From the NCBI GenBank assembly GCA_035547425.1, contig DASZUU010000008.1, positions 80,461 through 144,460 on the forward strand: a stretch of DNA of 64,000 nucleotides, in the 5' to 3' direction. The position numbers and the translations under genes are program-made. The DNA comes from Alloacidobacterium sp035547425. GTDB lineage: Bacteria > Acidobacteriota > Terriglobia > Terriglobales > Acidobacteriaceae. Below, piece by piece: positions 26,204 through 34,365 of this stretch; position 1 is the stretch's first letter; each line of letters opens with the position of its first letter. Below the pieces are notes generated by a model. The model saw only the letters and a list, made by a program, of their open reading frames with translations, was not told the DNA's origin and did not search any database.

Positions 26204-26683
26204 TCATTGCCAGAAATGAGGCGCCTTATGCCTCAGGTACTCCATGAGCTTTTCCGGATGGATAGGCTTGGCCAGCAAATCGAATTCATGTCCCTTGATC
26301 TTTGCATCTTTGAGCAGGTTGGTAACCCCCGCCTGTCCCGAGAGGAGAACGATAATTGTAGCCGGTAAGCGCTTGCGAACACTGATGGCAAGATCGACTC
26401 CGTTCATGCCCGGCATAACAATATCGGTTAACAGATAGTCAGGCTTCAACCGGAGCGCCATTTCCAGGGCCGTTTCTCCGCTATAAGCGCGTTCTGCCAG
26501 GAAGCCAAACCGATTCAGCACCATTGTTGTTGTGTCGGCGATTAGATGTTGATCGTCCACAACTAAGATGGTTGGCTTTTTCAGGCGACGAGATATCTTG
26601 TCATCTTCCTGCTCCTCGAATACAGCACGCTTGAGCAGTTTTGGACGGGAAAATAAATATGTTTCTGACGTGATATCAAGCAT
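26204..26683 (-). CDS. Single-domain response regulator
   Basis: This 159-residue protein consists of a 35-residue leader and one receiver domain: acidic pocket VVDDQHL, phospho-acceptor Asp in LLTDIVMPGMNG, the conserved Ser in LLSGQ and Lys in LAKPIHP. There is no output domain, so it is a CheY/Spo0F-like phosphorelay or protein-interaction module. GGAG lies upstream of the ATG. It follows the PAS histidine kinase by 21 bp on the same strand and is its likely partner. Confidence 0.88.
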   Translation of the reverse strand: MLDITSETYLFSRPKLLKRAVFEEQEDDKISRRLKKPTILVVDDQHLIADTTTMVLNRFGFLAERAYSGETALEMALRLKPDYLLTDIVMPGMNGVDLAISVRKRLPATIIVLLSGQAGVTNLLKDAKIKGHEFDLLAKPIHPEKLMEYLRHKAPHFWQ

Positions 26684-26704
26684 ACGAGCTCCTTGTTGCC
26701 ACTT

Positions 26705-27847
26705 TTAATTCACTGTTTTATGTTGAGATATTTCTGAAACTGTAAGTGGCAAGAAAATGGAAATGGTCGTGCCGCTGGTCCCCGTATTTGTGCTGCTGGT
26801 GATGCCAATGCGGCCCCCTCTTTTTTCCACTAGCTGTTTCACTACCCAGAGACCGATCCCCGTGCCGATATTGCCCTTCGTCGTAAAAAAAGGCTCAAAT
26901 ACCTTGTCTAAATCATCATTCCGAATTCCGACTCCATTGTCGGCGAATTGAATCTCTATTTCATCCGGCTGGAAGCATCTCTTTATGTGGATACGAAACT
27001 TGCCTCCTCGCGACATAGCGTCAATGGCGTTAGCCACTATATTAGAAAATATCTGCAGCAGTTCACCTCTGCTTGCGAGTAGCCGCGGAAGCTTTTCAAA
27101 TTGACATTCCGTGGCAATGCCTGCAGATACGAGCTTGCCGTGATAAACGGCCAGCACATGTTCAATCAGGCTCTGAATGTCTACCAGTGTGGGCGTTCCG
27201 TCGTCACGATAGTAGCCCAGGGCTTGACGGGCGATCTGTGCGACGTGCTCCAATTCACTCTCAGCCATGCTCAGGAAAGCTCGAATCTCCTGAAGCGAAT
27301 CACTCTTATGAGCCAGGTAGAGCAGATTAAGAACGGAATCCAGCGGATTGTTGATTTCATGAGCAACAGTCGCAGCCATCCGTCCTGTTGCCGCTAATTT
27401 TTCAGATTGAATAAGTTGTTTTTCAAGCTGCTTGCGCTCGCTGATATCGCGAGCAATCTTTGAAGCGCCAATAATTTTGCCTTCTTCATTGATCAGCGGA
27501 GAGATCGTGATCGACACATGAAACTGTTCGCCGTTCTTTCGGAGACGCAGTGTCTCGTAATGGCAGATGCGTTCTCCGGCCCGGATTTTTTCGAGGATCA
27601 CCTCTTCCTCATGCTGCAAATCATCTGGGATAAGCACGCGAACACTTTTGCCGATGATCTCCTGGGCAGAATAACCGAATATACGTGCGGCAGCGTTGTT
27701 CCAGGTGAGAATGATTCCATCCAAATCCTTGCTGACGACTGCATCATCTGTACTCTCCACCAGTGCTGCAAGAAGCGCGCAATGGCGCTCCGGCGTTACT
27801 GCTGAGGGTGCCTCATTCTTAAGTGAGGCATCATTTTGAGGATTCAT
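26705..27847 (-). CDS. PAS-domain sensor histidine kinase (soluble)
   Basis: This roughly 380-residue kinase has one PAS domain (ESTDDAVVSKDLDGIILTWN to GASKIARDISERKQ), a HisKA H-box (AHEINNPLDSVLNLLYLA) and an HATPase_c domain with N, G1 and G2 boxes (NIVANAIDAM; FADNGVGI; GTGIGLWVVKQL). No membrane segments are predicted, so it senses a cytoplasmic signal. The start is uncertain: ATG 27847 is used, but GTGs at 27850 and 27853 and a TTG at 27874 are in frame and GGAGG fits the GTG at 27853 best. It forms a two-gene unit with the receiver protein. Confidence 0.87.
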   Translation of the reverse strand: MNPQNDASLKNEAPSAVTPERHCALLAALVESTDDAVVSKDLDGIILTWNNAAARIFGYSAQEIIGKSVRVLIPDDLQHEEEVILEKIRAGERICHYETLRLRKNGEQFHVSITISPLINEEGKIIGASKIARDISERKQLEKQLIQSEKLAATGRMAATVAHEINNPLDSVLNLLYLAHKSDSLQEIRAFLSMAESELEHVAQIARQALGYYRDDGTPTLVDIQSLIEHVLAVYHGKLVSAGIATECQFEKLPRLLASRGELLQIFSNIVANAIDAMSRGGKFRIHIKRCFQPDEIEIQFADNGVGIRNDDLDKVFEPFFTTKGNIGTGIGLWVVKQLVEKRGGRIGITSSTNTGTSGTTISIFLPLTVSEISQHKTVN

Positions 27848-28128
27848 CACCACAACTGCCAACCTCCAGTTCAAACTTCATCGTTAGATGAGCGTTGCAT
27901 GCCGAATGTACACCGGCAACCTTTAATCTCTCGATAGAATTATTTTGTTGCGCTTATCCATCGCCGGATTGACAAGAATCGTGGAAGATTATCGGAATCG
28001 GTCGCATGCAGAAATAGAACCTGCTCCAGCGAAAAAGACGGTTCCTTTTGCGCGATATTCCTGATCTTCAATATTTATGAAATCCTTTCACCGTAATATC
28101 GCGTCTATTTTAGTAGGGAAAGGATTGC

Positions 28129-28884
28129 ATGCGGCAGTTGATTCTGGTTCCGGCGCTTACCTTGGCTTTTGCTCTTTCTGTTCCAGTTATATGCGCGCAG
28201 CAGCGGCAACAATCATCAGATCCGTACGCGCCTCCGCCGCCTCCCAAACCGCCCTCCACGCAGCCTGATAAAGGTTGCAGCAGCCAGGCTGTAAAAGGTG
28301 ACGGCGGCCCTTGGAAAGCAAGCAGCACCTGCCCGCCGCCTGCGCAGAACGATGTCACGCCTCCTCTGCTGCCCGCGCAGAGCGACGCAAAGCCGCAGCC
28401 TAAAAAATCGACAGCTGAAGAGAATCCATTTCCGGAAGACATCTCTAAAAAAGCTGAGGCAGAGGCCCATGCCCGGGATGCGGAAGCAGGGAAATCCGCG
28501 CCTCCTCCATCAGCCGGGGAAAGCTCCAGCAGCGATAGGACGCGCAATCTCGATCTTGAGGGCGAGCGCAGCAGCCGCTTGGATAATGGAGCGGGTGGCG
28601 TTATTCACGACCCCAAACTGGCCGCCGACGATGTCCATGTAGGCCAGTTTTATCTCAACCGCGAAGACTATAAAGGCGCATATGCGCGCTTTAAGGAAGC
28701 CACTCAGGCCGATCCGGAGAATCCCGATGCGGTTTTCTACCTGGCCGAAGCTGCTCGCCGCATGAATCTCCGCGATGAAGCAACGCAGAATTACAAGCTA
28801 TATCTGGCTGCGCTTCCTGACGGGCCAAAGGCCAAAGAGGCGAAAAAGGCTCTCCGCGATATGAGCGCATCGGCAAAGCATTAG
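28129..28884 (+). CDS. Exported proline-rich protein with C-terminal TPR repeats
   Basis: This 251-residue protein has a signal peptide ending near VICAQ and a low-complexity Pro/Ser/Lys-rich stretch (residues 25-150, including PPPPPKPPSTQP). A TPR-type helical module follows from about 160 on (VGQFYLNREDYKGAYARFKEATQADPENPDAVFYLAEAARR reads as two helices plus loop). It is likely periplasmic or membrane-associated and a scaffold. It faces the prepilin peptidase gene with 3 bp between stops. I know no specific function. Confidence 0.7.
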   Translation: MRQLILVPALTLAFALSVPVICAQQRQQSSDPYAPPPPPKPPSTQPDKGCSSQAVKGDGGPWKASSTCPPPAQNDVTPPLLPAQSDAKPQPKKSTAEENPFPEDISKKAEAEAHARDAEAGKSAPPPSAGESSSSDRTRNLDLEGERSSRLDNGAGGVIHDPKLAADDVHVGQFYLNREDYKGAYARFKEATQADPENPDAVFYLAEAARRMNLRDEATQNYKLYLAALPDGPKAKEAKKALRDMSASAKH

Positions 28885-28887
28885 TTG

Positions 28888-29667
28888 TCACCGGAAGAAC
28901 TGTACATACCACGCCAAAGTTTCGTTGCCATAAAAGACGGCATAAATCGCCGCCGCGCACAGAAACGATCCAAAGGGAATCGCCAGATTACGCATTTCCT
29001 TCCGCCTGTTTCGTACTGCTAACAAAATTCCGAAACTGGCGGCGGCAATCACTCCGAGAAAGAGCACCAGTAACGACAGCCTGGGTCCCAGCCATGCTGC
29101 AATCAGCGCAAGCAGTTTGGCATCGCCAAGCCCCATTCCTTCGCGTCTGCGCGCCAGCCAGTAGATGCCGCGAATCAGCAGGATCAGAACGGTGGCTCCC
29201 AACCCATAAGCGGCAGCAAACAGCGCATTGCGCCAGCCTCCGCGCAAACCCGAGTACAAAATGCCGAGCGCAATCCCGGGCAGCGTAAACGAGTCAGGAA
29301 GCAGCAGCGTTTCCGCGTCCATAACAGCCAGTCCCAATAGCAAAAAGCAGAGCGCCACCATGCCGAGCGCGGAAAGAGTCACCCCAAATATGAGATAGCA
29401 AAGCAGAAAAAGCATCGCCGTCGCCAATTCCACCAATGGATATCGCCACGGAATCCGCCACCCGCAAAAGCGGCAGCGTCCTCGCAAAAGCATCCAGCTG
29501 ACGAGTGGGATATTATCCGTCGCGCGAATACTTTGCCCGCAAGCAGGGCAGCGAGATGCAGGTCGCACAATGGACTGGTGGCGAGGCAGCCGTGAGATGC
29601 AGACATTCAGAAAGCTGCCGAAGGCCAGCCCGAACAGCGCAGCAAAAATGGCAACAAGCACGTTCAC
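28888..29667 (-). CDS. pilD: Type IV prepilin peptidase / leader peptidase-methyltransferase
   Basis: This 259-residue polytopic aspartic protease cleaves and N-methylates type IV pilin-like proteins. The N-terminal GSFLNVCISRLPR and the four-Cys zinc site (CPACG ... CRFCG) mark the methyltransferase half. The protease Asp residues appear in VMDAETLLLPD and GLGDAKLL (GxGD motif). The start codon is GTG and no Shine-Dalgarno is obvious. No pilin genes are in the window, so its substrates lie elsewhere. Confidence 0.92.
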   Translation of the reverse strand: MNVLVAIFAALFGLAFGSFLNVCISRLPRHQSIVRPASRCPACGQSIRATDNIPLVSWMLLRGRCRFCGWRIPWRYPLVELATAMLFLLCYLIFGVTLSALGMVALCFLLLGLAVMDAETLLLPDSFTLPGIALGILYSGLRGGWRNALFAAAYGLGATVLILLIRGIYWLARRREGMGLGDAKLLALIAAWLGPRLSLLVLFLGVIAAASFGILLAVRNRRKEMRNLAIPFGSFLCAAAIYAVFYGNETLAWYVQFFR

Positions 29668-29759
29668 TGGACGAAGTATAGAGCCTGTGCGTTCATAAAC
29701 CTGCGGCAGCTTGCGGCTTGAAAGATGATTCTTGCCTGAAGTGCCGGTATCATATTGAA

Positions 29760-30632
29760 ATGGGTGTTTTCACAGCCGAGAAGCAACATATTCTCACTCG
29801 TAGGCAGTTTCTCGGTCTATCCGGGCTCTCCATTCTCGGGCTTGGATTGTATGCCGCTGAGATTTCCCGCCACGAAATTGATATCGTGCAGCGTACCATC
29901 CATATCGATCTCCTCCCCGAAGCGTTCAAGGGATTCCGTATCGTACAAATCTCGGACCTGCACTATAAGCAGTACACGGAAGAGTTCTTCATCCGCCTGG
30001 TTGTCCACGATGTCAATGCGCTCAAGCCCGATCTGGTCCTGCTCACAGGCGATTACATCAGCACTCCTTTCACTTCGCTGGAAAAGCCGGTCCCATGGGC
30101 CTATGAGTGCGCCGAATTGCTGACCCATATCGAGTGCCCACAACGCTTTGCAATTCTGGGTAATCACGATTGCATGGTGAACGAGCCGGCCATCACCGAT
30201 GCTTTGGAAACACACCGCATCCCCGTCCTCAACAACCGGGGCATAGCCATCGAGCGTGATGGTCAGCGAATCTGGCTTGCCGGCGTGGCCGATTGGCTCA
30301 ATGGCAAGGAAGAACCGAATTACGATCAGGCCATCCCGCAATCGATTAAGTCCGATAAAGTTCCCGTCATTTTGATGGCGCATGAGCCCGATGTAGCCCC
30401 TGAATCGGCAAAACACGGCATTGACCTCATGCTTTCCGGCCATACGCACGGCGGACAAGTGCGATTTCCTTTTATTCCTCCGCTGACATTGCCGCCCATG
30501 GGTAAAAAATATGTGGAAGGGCACTTCCAGGTTGGTCCAATGCAGCTCTATGTCAATCGTGGCATTGGGGCTGTCGGCGTGCCCTTCCGTTTTAATTGCC
30601 CGCCAGAAATTACCGTTATTACTCTCGCTTAG
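29760..30632 (+). CDS. Tat-type metallophosphoesterase (YkuE-like)
   Basis: This 290-residue phosphodiesterase starts with a twin-arginine-like leader (LTRRQFLGLSGLSILGLGL). It carries the calcineurin-like metal motifs DLH (QISDLHYK), GDY (LLTGDYIS), GNHD (ILGNHDCM) and the HTHGGQ end. YkuE-type enzymes act outside the membrane on phospholipid-like or nucleotide substrates. ATG 29760 is used; an upstream TTG (29718) is in frame but less likely. Location is cell envelope by the signal. Confidence 0.85.
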   Translation: MGVFTAEKQHILTRRQFLGLSGLSILGLGLYAAEISRHEIDIVQRTIHIDLLPEAFKGFRIVQISDLHYKQYTEEFFIRLVVHDVNALKPDLVLLTGDYISTPFTSLEKPVPWAYECAELLTHIECPQRFAILGNHDCMVNEPAITDALETHRIPVLNNRGIAIERDGQRIWLAGVADWLNGKEEPNYDQAIPQSIKSDKVPVILMAHEPDVAPESAKHGIDLMLSGHTHGGQVRFPFIPPLTLPPMGKKYVEGHFQVGPMQLYVNRGIGAVGVPFRFNCPPEITVITLA

Positions 30633-30743
30633 AATGCGAAACGCCTGCTGATTTATAATCGGATAGCTCCTGACAACGCCAGGAAAAGCCGTTTTTCGCA
30701 CTGCGGGAACGTCTGCAAAGCCGACAAAGGTCATTACCCATTC

Positions 30744-32726
30744 ATGATTCGTTTTCTTCAGAAAGACAGCCGCGTGGTGAAGGGAATCTTCATCGCGATT
30801 ATTTCCGTCGCCTGCATCACTATGGTCATTACTCTGGTCCCGGGCATTTTCAACGACCAGGTTTCGGGTGCTGATACCTACGCAACCATCCACGGAAGCG
30901 GCTTCTTTGGCCGTATCTTCGGTTCCAGCGATGACATCTCTACGCAGGACGTGCAGCAGCTTGCGCAGCGCATGTTGCAGCGCCAGCAGTTGCCGGACTT
31001 TGTGCTGCCCTTCATGATGCAGCGCGTCGGACAGGGGCTTATCCAGCAGCACATCGAGTTGCAGGAAGCAAACCGCCTGGGCGTCACCGTTACAGACGAT
31101 GATCTGCGCAGCTTTTTGCATACCGGCATGTGGGGACAGGTGCTCTTTCCAAACGGCCAGTATATCGGCGACGCTCAATATGCCAGCCTCGTCTCTCAGA
31201 ATTTCGGTATTTCCCGGGAACAGTTTGAGAAAGAGCTGAAGAAGGAAATTCAGGAGAACCGGTTGCGCTCCTTTGTCACGGCAGGCGTTACGGTTTCCGA
31301 TCAGCAGGTGCGAGAGGCCTACACGCAGCAGGCGACGAAGATCAAGTTCGACTACGCCGTGATCAGCTCCGATGATCTGCGCAAGACCATCAACCCGACG
31401 GACGCCGAGCTGCAAACATTCTTCAAGCAGAATGCGGCGCGCTACGCAAAGGCCATTCCGGAAGCGCGCAAAATTCAGTACATTGCATTCACCACCGCGA
31501 ATCTACCGAACGGCGCCCCGCAGGTAACCGATGCCGAAGTGCAGCAGTATTACAACCAGCACCAGAAGGATTATCAGGTAGAGGATCAGGTCAAGGTGCG
31601 ACACATCCTCATCAAGGCGGATCAGAACGCCGACGCAAAGACCGATGCAGCTGCCAGGCAAAAAGCCGAAGACATCCTCAAGCAGCTCCGCAATGGCGGC
31701 AACTTCGCTGAGCTGGCCAAGAAGTATTCAGATGACCCCGGAAGCAAGGATCAGGGCGGAGAGCTCGGATTCATCAAGCACGGCGTCACCGTGCCCGAGT
31801 TCGACAAGGCAGCCTTCGCACTGCAGCCCGGTCAGATTTCCGATCTCGTCCGCACCAAGTTCGGTTATCACATCATCCAGACCGAAGAGAAGCAGACCGC
31901 GCATACCCGCTCGCTGGATGAAGTGAAGCAGTCCATCGTTGCCGTTCTCACGCGCGAAAAGGAAGCGCAGGCCCAGCAGGCCTTCGCGCAACAGTTGGCG
32001 AACGAAGCGCAAAAGAACGGCCTTGCTCAGACCGCAGCCGCGCATCATCTGCAGGCAGTCACAACCGACTACGTCGCGCAAAATGCCATCATTCCTGCGC
32101 TTGCCGATGGATCGCAGATGCTGACCTCGGCCTTCGCCGCCAAGCAGGGAGCAGCCCCTCAGGTAGCCTCCACGGGCGATGGCTATGCAGTCTTCCAGGT
32201 GCAAGATATTCAAGCCGCGCACGCGCCGTCATTCGATAGCTATAAATCGCATGTGCTCGATGACTTCCGCGATCAGCAGGTGCCGCAACTGCTCGCTCGC
32301 AAGACGAACGAGCTGGCAGACAAGGCAAAGGCCGAGAACGATCTCGCCAAAGCCGCCAAGGAAGTGGGAGCTACGGTGAAGAGCAGCGATCTGGTCGGAC
32401 GCGATGCGCAGGTTCCGGATATCGGCCAGCTTGCCTCGACCGCGCCCCAGCTCTTCGACCTCAACGTCGGGCAGATCAGCGGGGCGATCCAGGGTCAGCG
32501 CACCGGCGCAGTCGCAAAGCTGACTCAGAAGCAGCAGCCGACTGTCGATGAAATCGGAAAGAACATGGAATCTACGCGGGATTCGCTGTTGAATCAGAGA
32601 CGCGACGAGATGTTTGCCGTCTTTGTATCCAATCTCACGGAAAGATACCAAAAGGAAGGCCGCATCTCCATTAATAAGCGGTCGCAGCAGCAGCCGGGCT
32701 CGCCGGGAGCTCCGCCGCAATCGTAA
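30744..32726 (+). CDS. ppiD: PpiD/SurA-like periplasmic peptidyl-prolyl isomerase chaperone
   Basis: The protein is 660 residues. A single N-terminal anchor (KGIFIAIISVACITMVITLV) is followed by a SurA-N-type chaperone region to about 220. A parvulin domain lies at about 283-388 (VRHILIKA, NFAELAKKYSDDPGSKDQGGELGF, FGYHIIQT), then a long helical C-terminal region. PpiD proteins sit on the periplasmic side near the Sec translocon and assist folding of exported proteins. A strong terminator follows at 32756. The gene is unusually coherent on the opposite strand too (a 532-codon antisense frame), which is treated as spurious. Confidence 0.88.
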   Translation: MIRFLQKDSRVVKGIFIAIISVACITMVITLVPGIFNDQVSGADTYATIHGSGFFGRIFGSSDDISTQDVQQLAQRMLQRQQLPDFVLPFMMQRVGQGLIQQHIELQEANRLGVTVTDDDLRSFLHTGMWGQVLFPNGQYIGDAQYASLVSQNFGISREQFEKELKKEIQENRLRSFVTAGVTVSDQQVREAYTQQATKIKFDYAVISSDDLRKTINPTDAELQTFFKQNAARYAKAIPEARKIQYIAFTTANLPNGAPQVTDAEVQQYYNQHQKDYQVEDQVKVRHILIKADQNADAKTDAAARQKAEDILKQLRNGGNFAELAKKYSDDPGSKDQGGELGFIKHGVTVPEFDKAAFALQPGQISDLVRTKFGYHIIQTEEKQTAHTRSLDEVKQSIVAVLTREKEAQAQQAFAQQLANEAQKNGLAQTAAAHHLQAVTTDYVAQNAIIPALADGSQMLTSAFAAKQGAAPQVASTGDGYAVFQVQDIQAAHAPSFDSYKSHVLDDFRDQQVPQLLARKTNELADKAKAENDLAKAAKEVGATVKSSDLVGRDAQVPDIGQLASTAPQLFDLNVGQISGAIQGQRTGAVAKLTQKQQPTVDEIGKNMESTRDSLLNQRRDEMFAVFVSNLTERYQKEGRISINKRSQQQPGSPGAPPQS

Positions 32727-32755
32727 ACGCTTAACAACAGGAATAAGCAACCGAG

Positions 32756-32792
32756 GCCCGTGATCAGGAATCTTTCGAATCACGGGCTTTTT
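32756..32792 (+). terminator. Rho-independent terminator after ppiD
   Basis: A 9-bp stem (GCCCGTGAT / ATCACGGGC) with a 14-nt loop is followed directly by TTTTTG, 29 bp past the stop. Confidence 0.85.
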
Positions 32793-32809
32793 GCCGAATA
32801 GAGAACATT

Positions 32810-34360
32810 ATGCCACTGGAACGGTCGTCAGGATTATTGCTGCACATCACCTCTCTGCCTTCATACGGTGGCATAGGAGATTTCGGTCCCGCTGCTTATG
32901 AATTTGCCGATTTTCTCGCTGCCGGCAAACAGCGTCTGTGGCAGGTGCTCCCACTCAGTCCAACCGGATACGGCAATTCGCCCTATGCCGCGCTTTCCGC
33001 CTTTGCCGGAAACCCTCTGCTGATAAGCCTGGAAAAGCTTTCCGAAGCAGGATGGATCGAAAGCCATCGCATCGCCGGCCTTCCCGGGCATACCGGCAAT
33101 ATCTACTTTGAAGAAGTAGTCCGGAAGAAGTTGCCGCTGATTGAAGAAGCCGCCCGAAATTTCATCCAGCGACACAGCGAGCCGCATCTGCGCGAGCAAT
33201 GGGCGCGTTTCGAGCTTTACTGCAAGGAAAATGCAACGTGGTTGAATGATTATGCCCGTTACAACGTGCTGCGCAGAAATTTCCATGGCGCGTGCTGGAA
33301 CACCTGGCCGAAAAAATATGCCTATCGCGAAACAGAAGCCCTGTCTCTTCTCGATAAGGACCGCGGCGAAGAACTGGCAATCGAGCAGGCGATCCAGTTT
33401 GCCTTTGATGAGCAATGGACAGCGCTTCGTCACTACTGCGCGGAACGCGAGATACGTTTCATTGGCGACGTCGCCATCTTCGTCAATTACGACAGTGCCG
33501 ACGTTTGGACGCATCGCGACATCTTTGAGCTGAACGAAGATTTGTCTCCCATCCGCGTTTCCGGAGTGCCGCCGGATTATTTCAGTGAAACCGGCCAGCG
33601 TTGGGGCAATCCGCTCTATCGTTGGGACGTGCTGGAGAACCGCGGCTTCGATTGGTGGATTGATCGCATTCGCCGCGCTCATTCGCTGTATGACGCCATC
33701 CGGCTCGATCATTTCCGCGGCTTTGAGGCATATTGGGCAATCCCTGCCGAAGACGATACAGCCGTCAATGGCGAATGGATTCAGGCGCCCGGCGCAGCTT
33801 TATTCTCAAAACTGCGAGACGCCCTGGGAGAGCTGCCGTTTATTGCCGAAGACCTCGGCCTGATTACTCCGGAAGTCGATGCATTGCGCGAACAATTCAA
33901 TCTCCCCGGCATGAAGGTTTTGCAATTCGGCTTCTCAGATCGCGGAGCGCATAATTATCTTCCGCATCGCTATGAGAAGAACTCCGTCGTCTACACCGGC
34001 ACGCACGACAATGACACAACACGCGGATGGTGGGAGCGAGGTGCGACGAAAGCCGAAAAATCTGCAGTCGATACCTACCTGCAACCCGGCAAGGATGGTG
34101 TCGTGTGGTCGCTGATTCGCGCCGCCGCCACATCCGTTGCCGATCTATGCCTCTTCCCGATGCAGGACATTCTCGAGCTTGGGGCAGAGGCGCGCATGAA
34201 TACCCCTTCCAGCACGGGAGATAACTGGGGCTGGCGATGCCCTGAGCATGCGTTGAAGCCGGAGCTGGCGCAAAAGCTCGCTGCTCTGACCGAAGTCACC
34301 GACCGGGATGGCGTTATCGAAGATAAGGAAGCAGAAGAAACAGCTGGTGCCCCATCCTGA
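32810..34360 (+). CDS. malQ: 4-alpha-glucanotransferase (amylomaltase, GH77)
   Basis: This 516-residue enzyme disproportionates maltodextrins. The GH77 active-site residues are visible: nucleophile Asp in IRLDHFRGFEAYW, acid/base Glu in FIAEDLGLIT and transition-state Asp in THDNDTTRG. PDYFSETGQRWGNPLY and LLLHITSLPS are family signatures. It converges on treY with a 5-bp gap, so the two genes of linked glycogen/maltodextrin metabolism are not co-transcribed here. The extra 15 residues at the C-terminus are acidic and of no known role. Confidence 0.95.
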   Translation: MPLERSSGLLLHITSLPSYGGIGDFGPAAYEFADFLAAGKQRLWQVLPLSPTGYGNSPYAALSAFAGNPLLISLEKLSEAGWIESHRIAGLPGHTGNIYFEEVVRKKLPLIEEAARNFIQRHSEPHLREQWARFELYCKENATWLNDYARYNVLRRNFHGACWNTWPKKYAYRETEALSLLDKDRGEELAIEQAIQFAFDEQWTALRHYCAEREIRFIGDVAIFVNYDSADVWTHRDIFELNEDLSPIRVSGVPPDYFSETGQRWGNPLYRWDVLENRGFDWWIDRIRRAHSLYDAIRLDHFRGFEAYWAIPAEDDTAVNGEWIQAPGAALFSKLRDALGELPFIAEDLGLITPEVDALREQFNLPGMKVLQFGFSDRGAHNYLPHRYEKNSVVYTGTHDNDTTRGWWERGATKAEKSAVDTYLQPGKDGVVWSLIRAAATSVADLCLFPMQDILELGAEARMNTPSSTGDNWGWRCPEHALKPELAQKLAALTEVTDRDGVIEDKEAEETAGAPS

Positions 34361-34365
34361 TAAGC

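Noticed and set aside
29817..31415. 532-codon antisense frame opposite the metallophosphoesterase and ppiD
   Set aside because: Fully antisense to two strongly supported genes, with no recognisable motif or ribosome-binding site; it is the result of codon bias.
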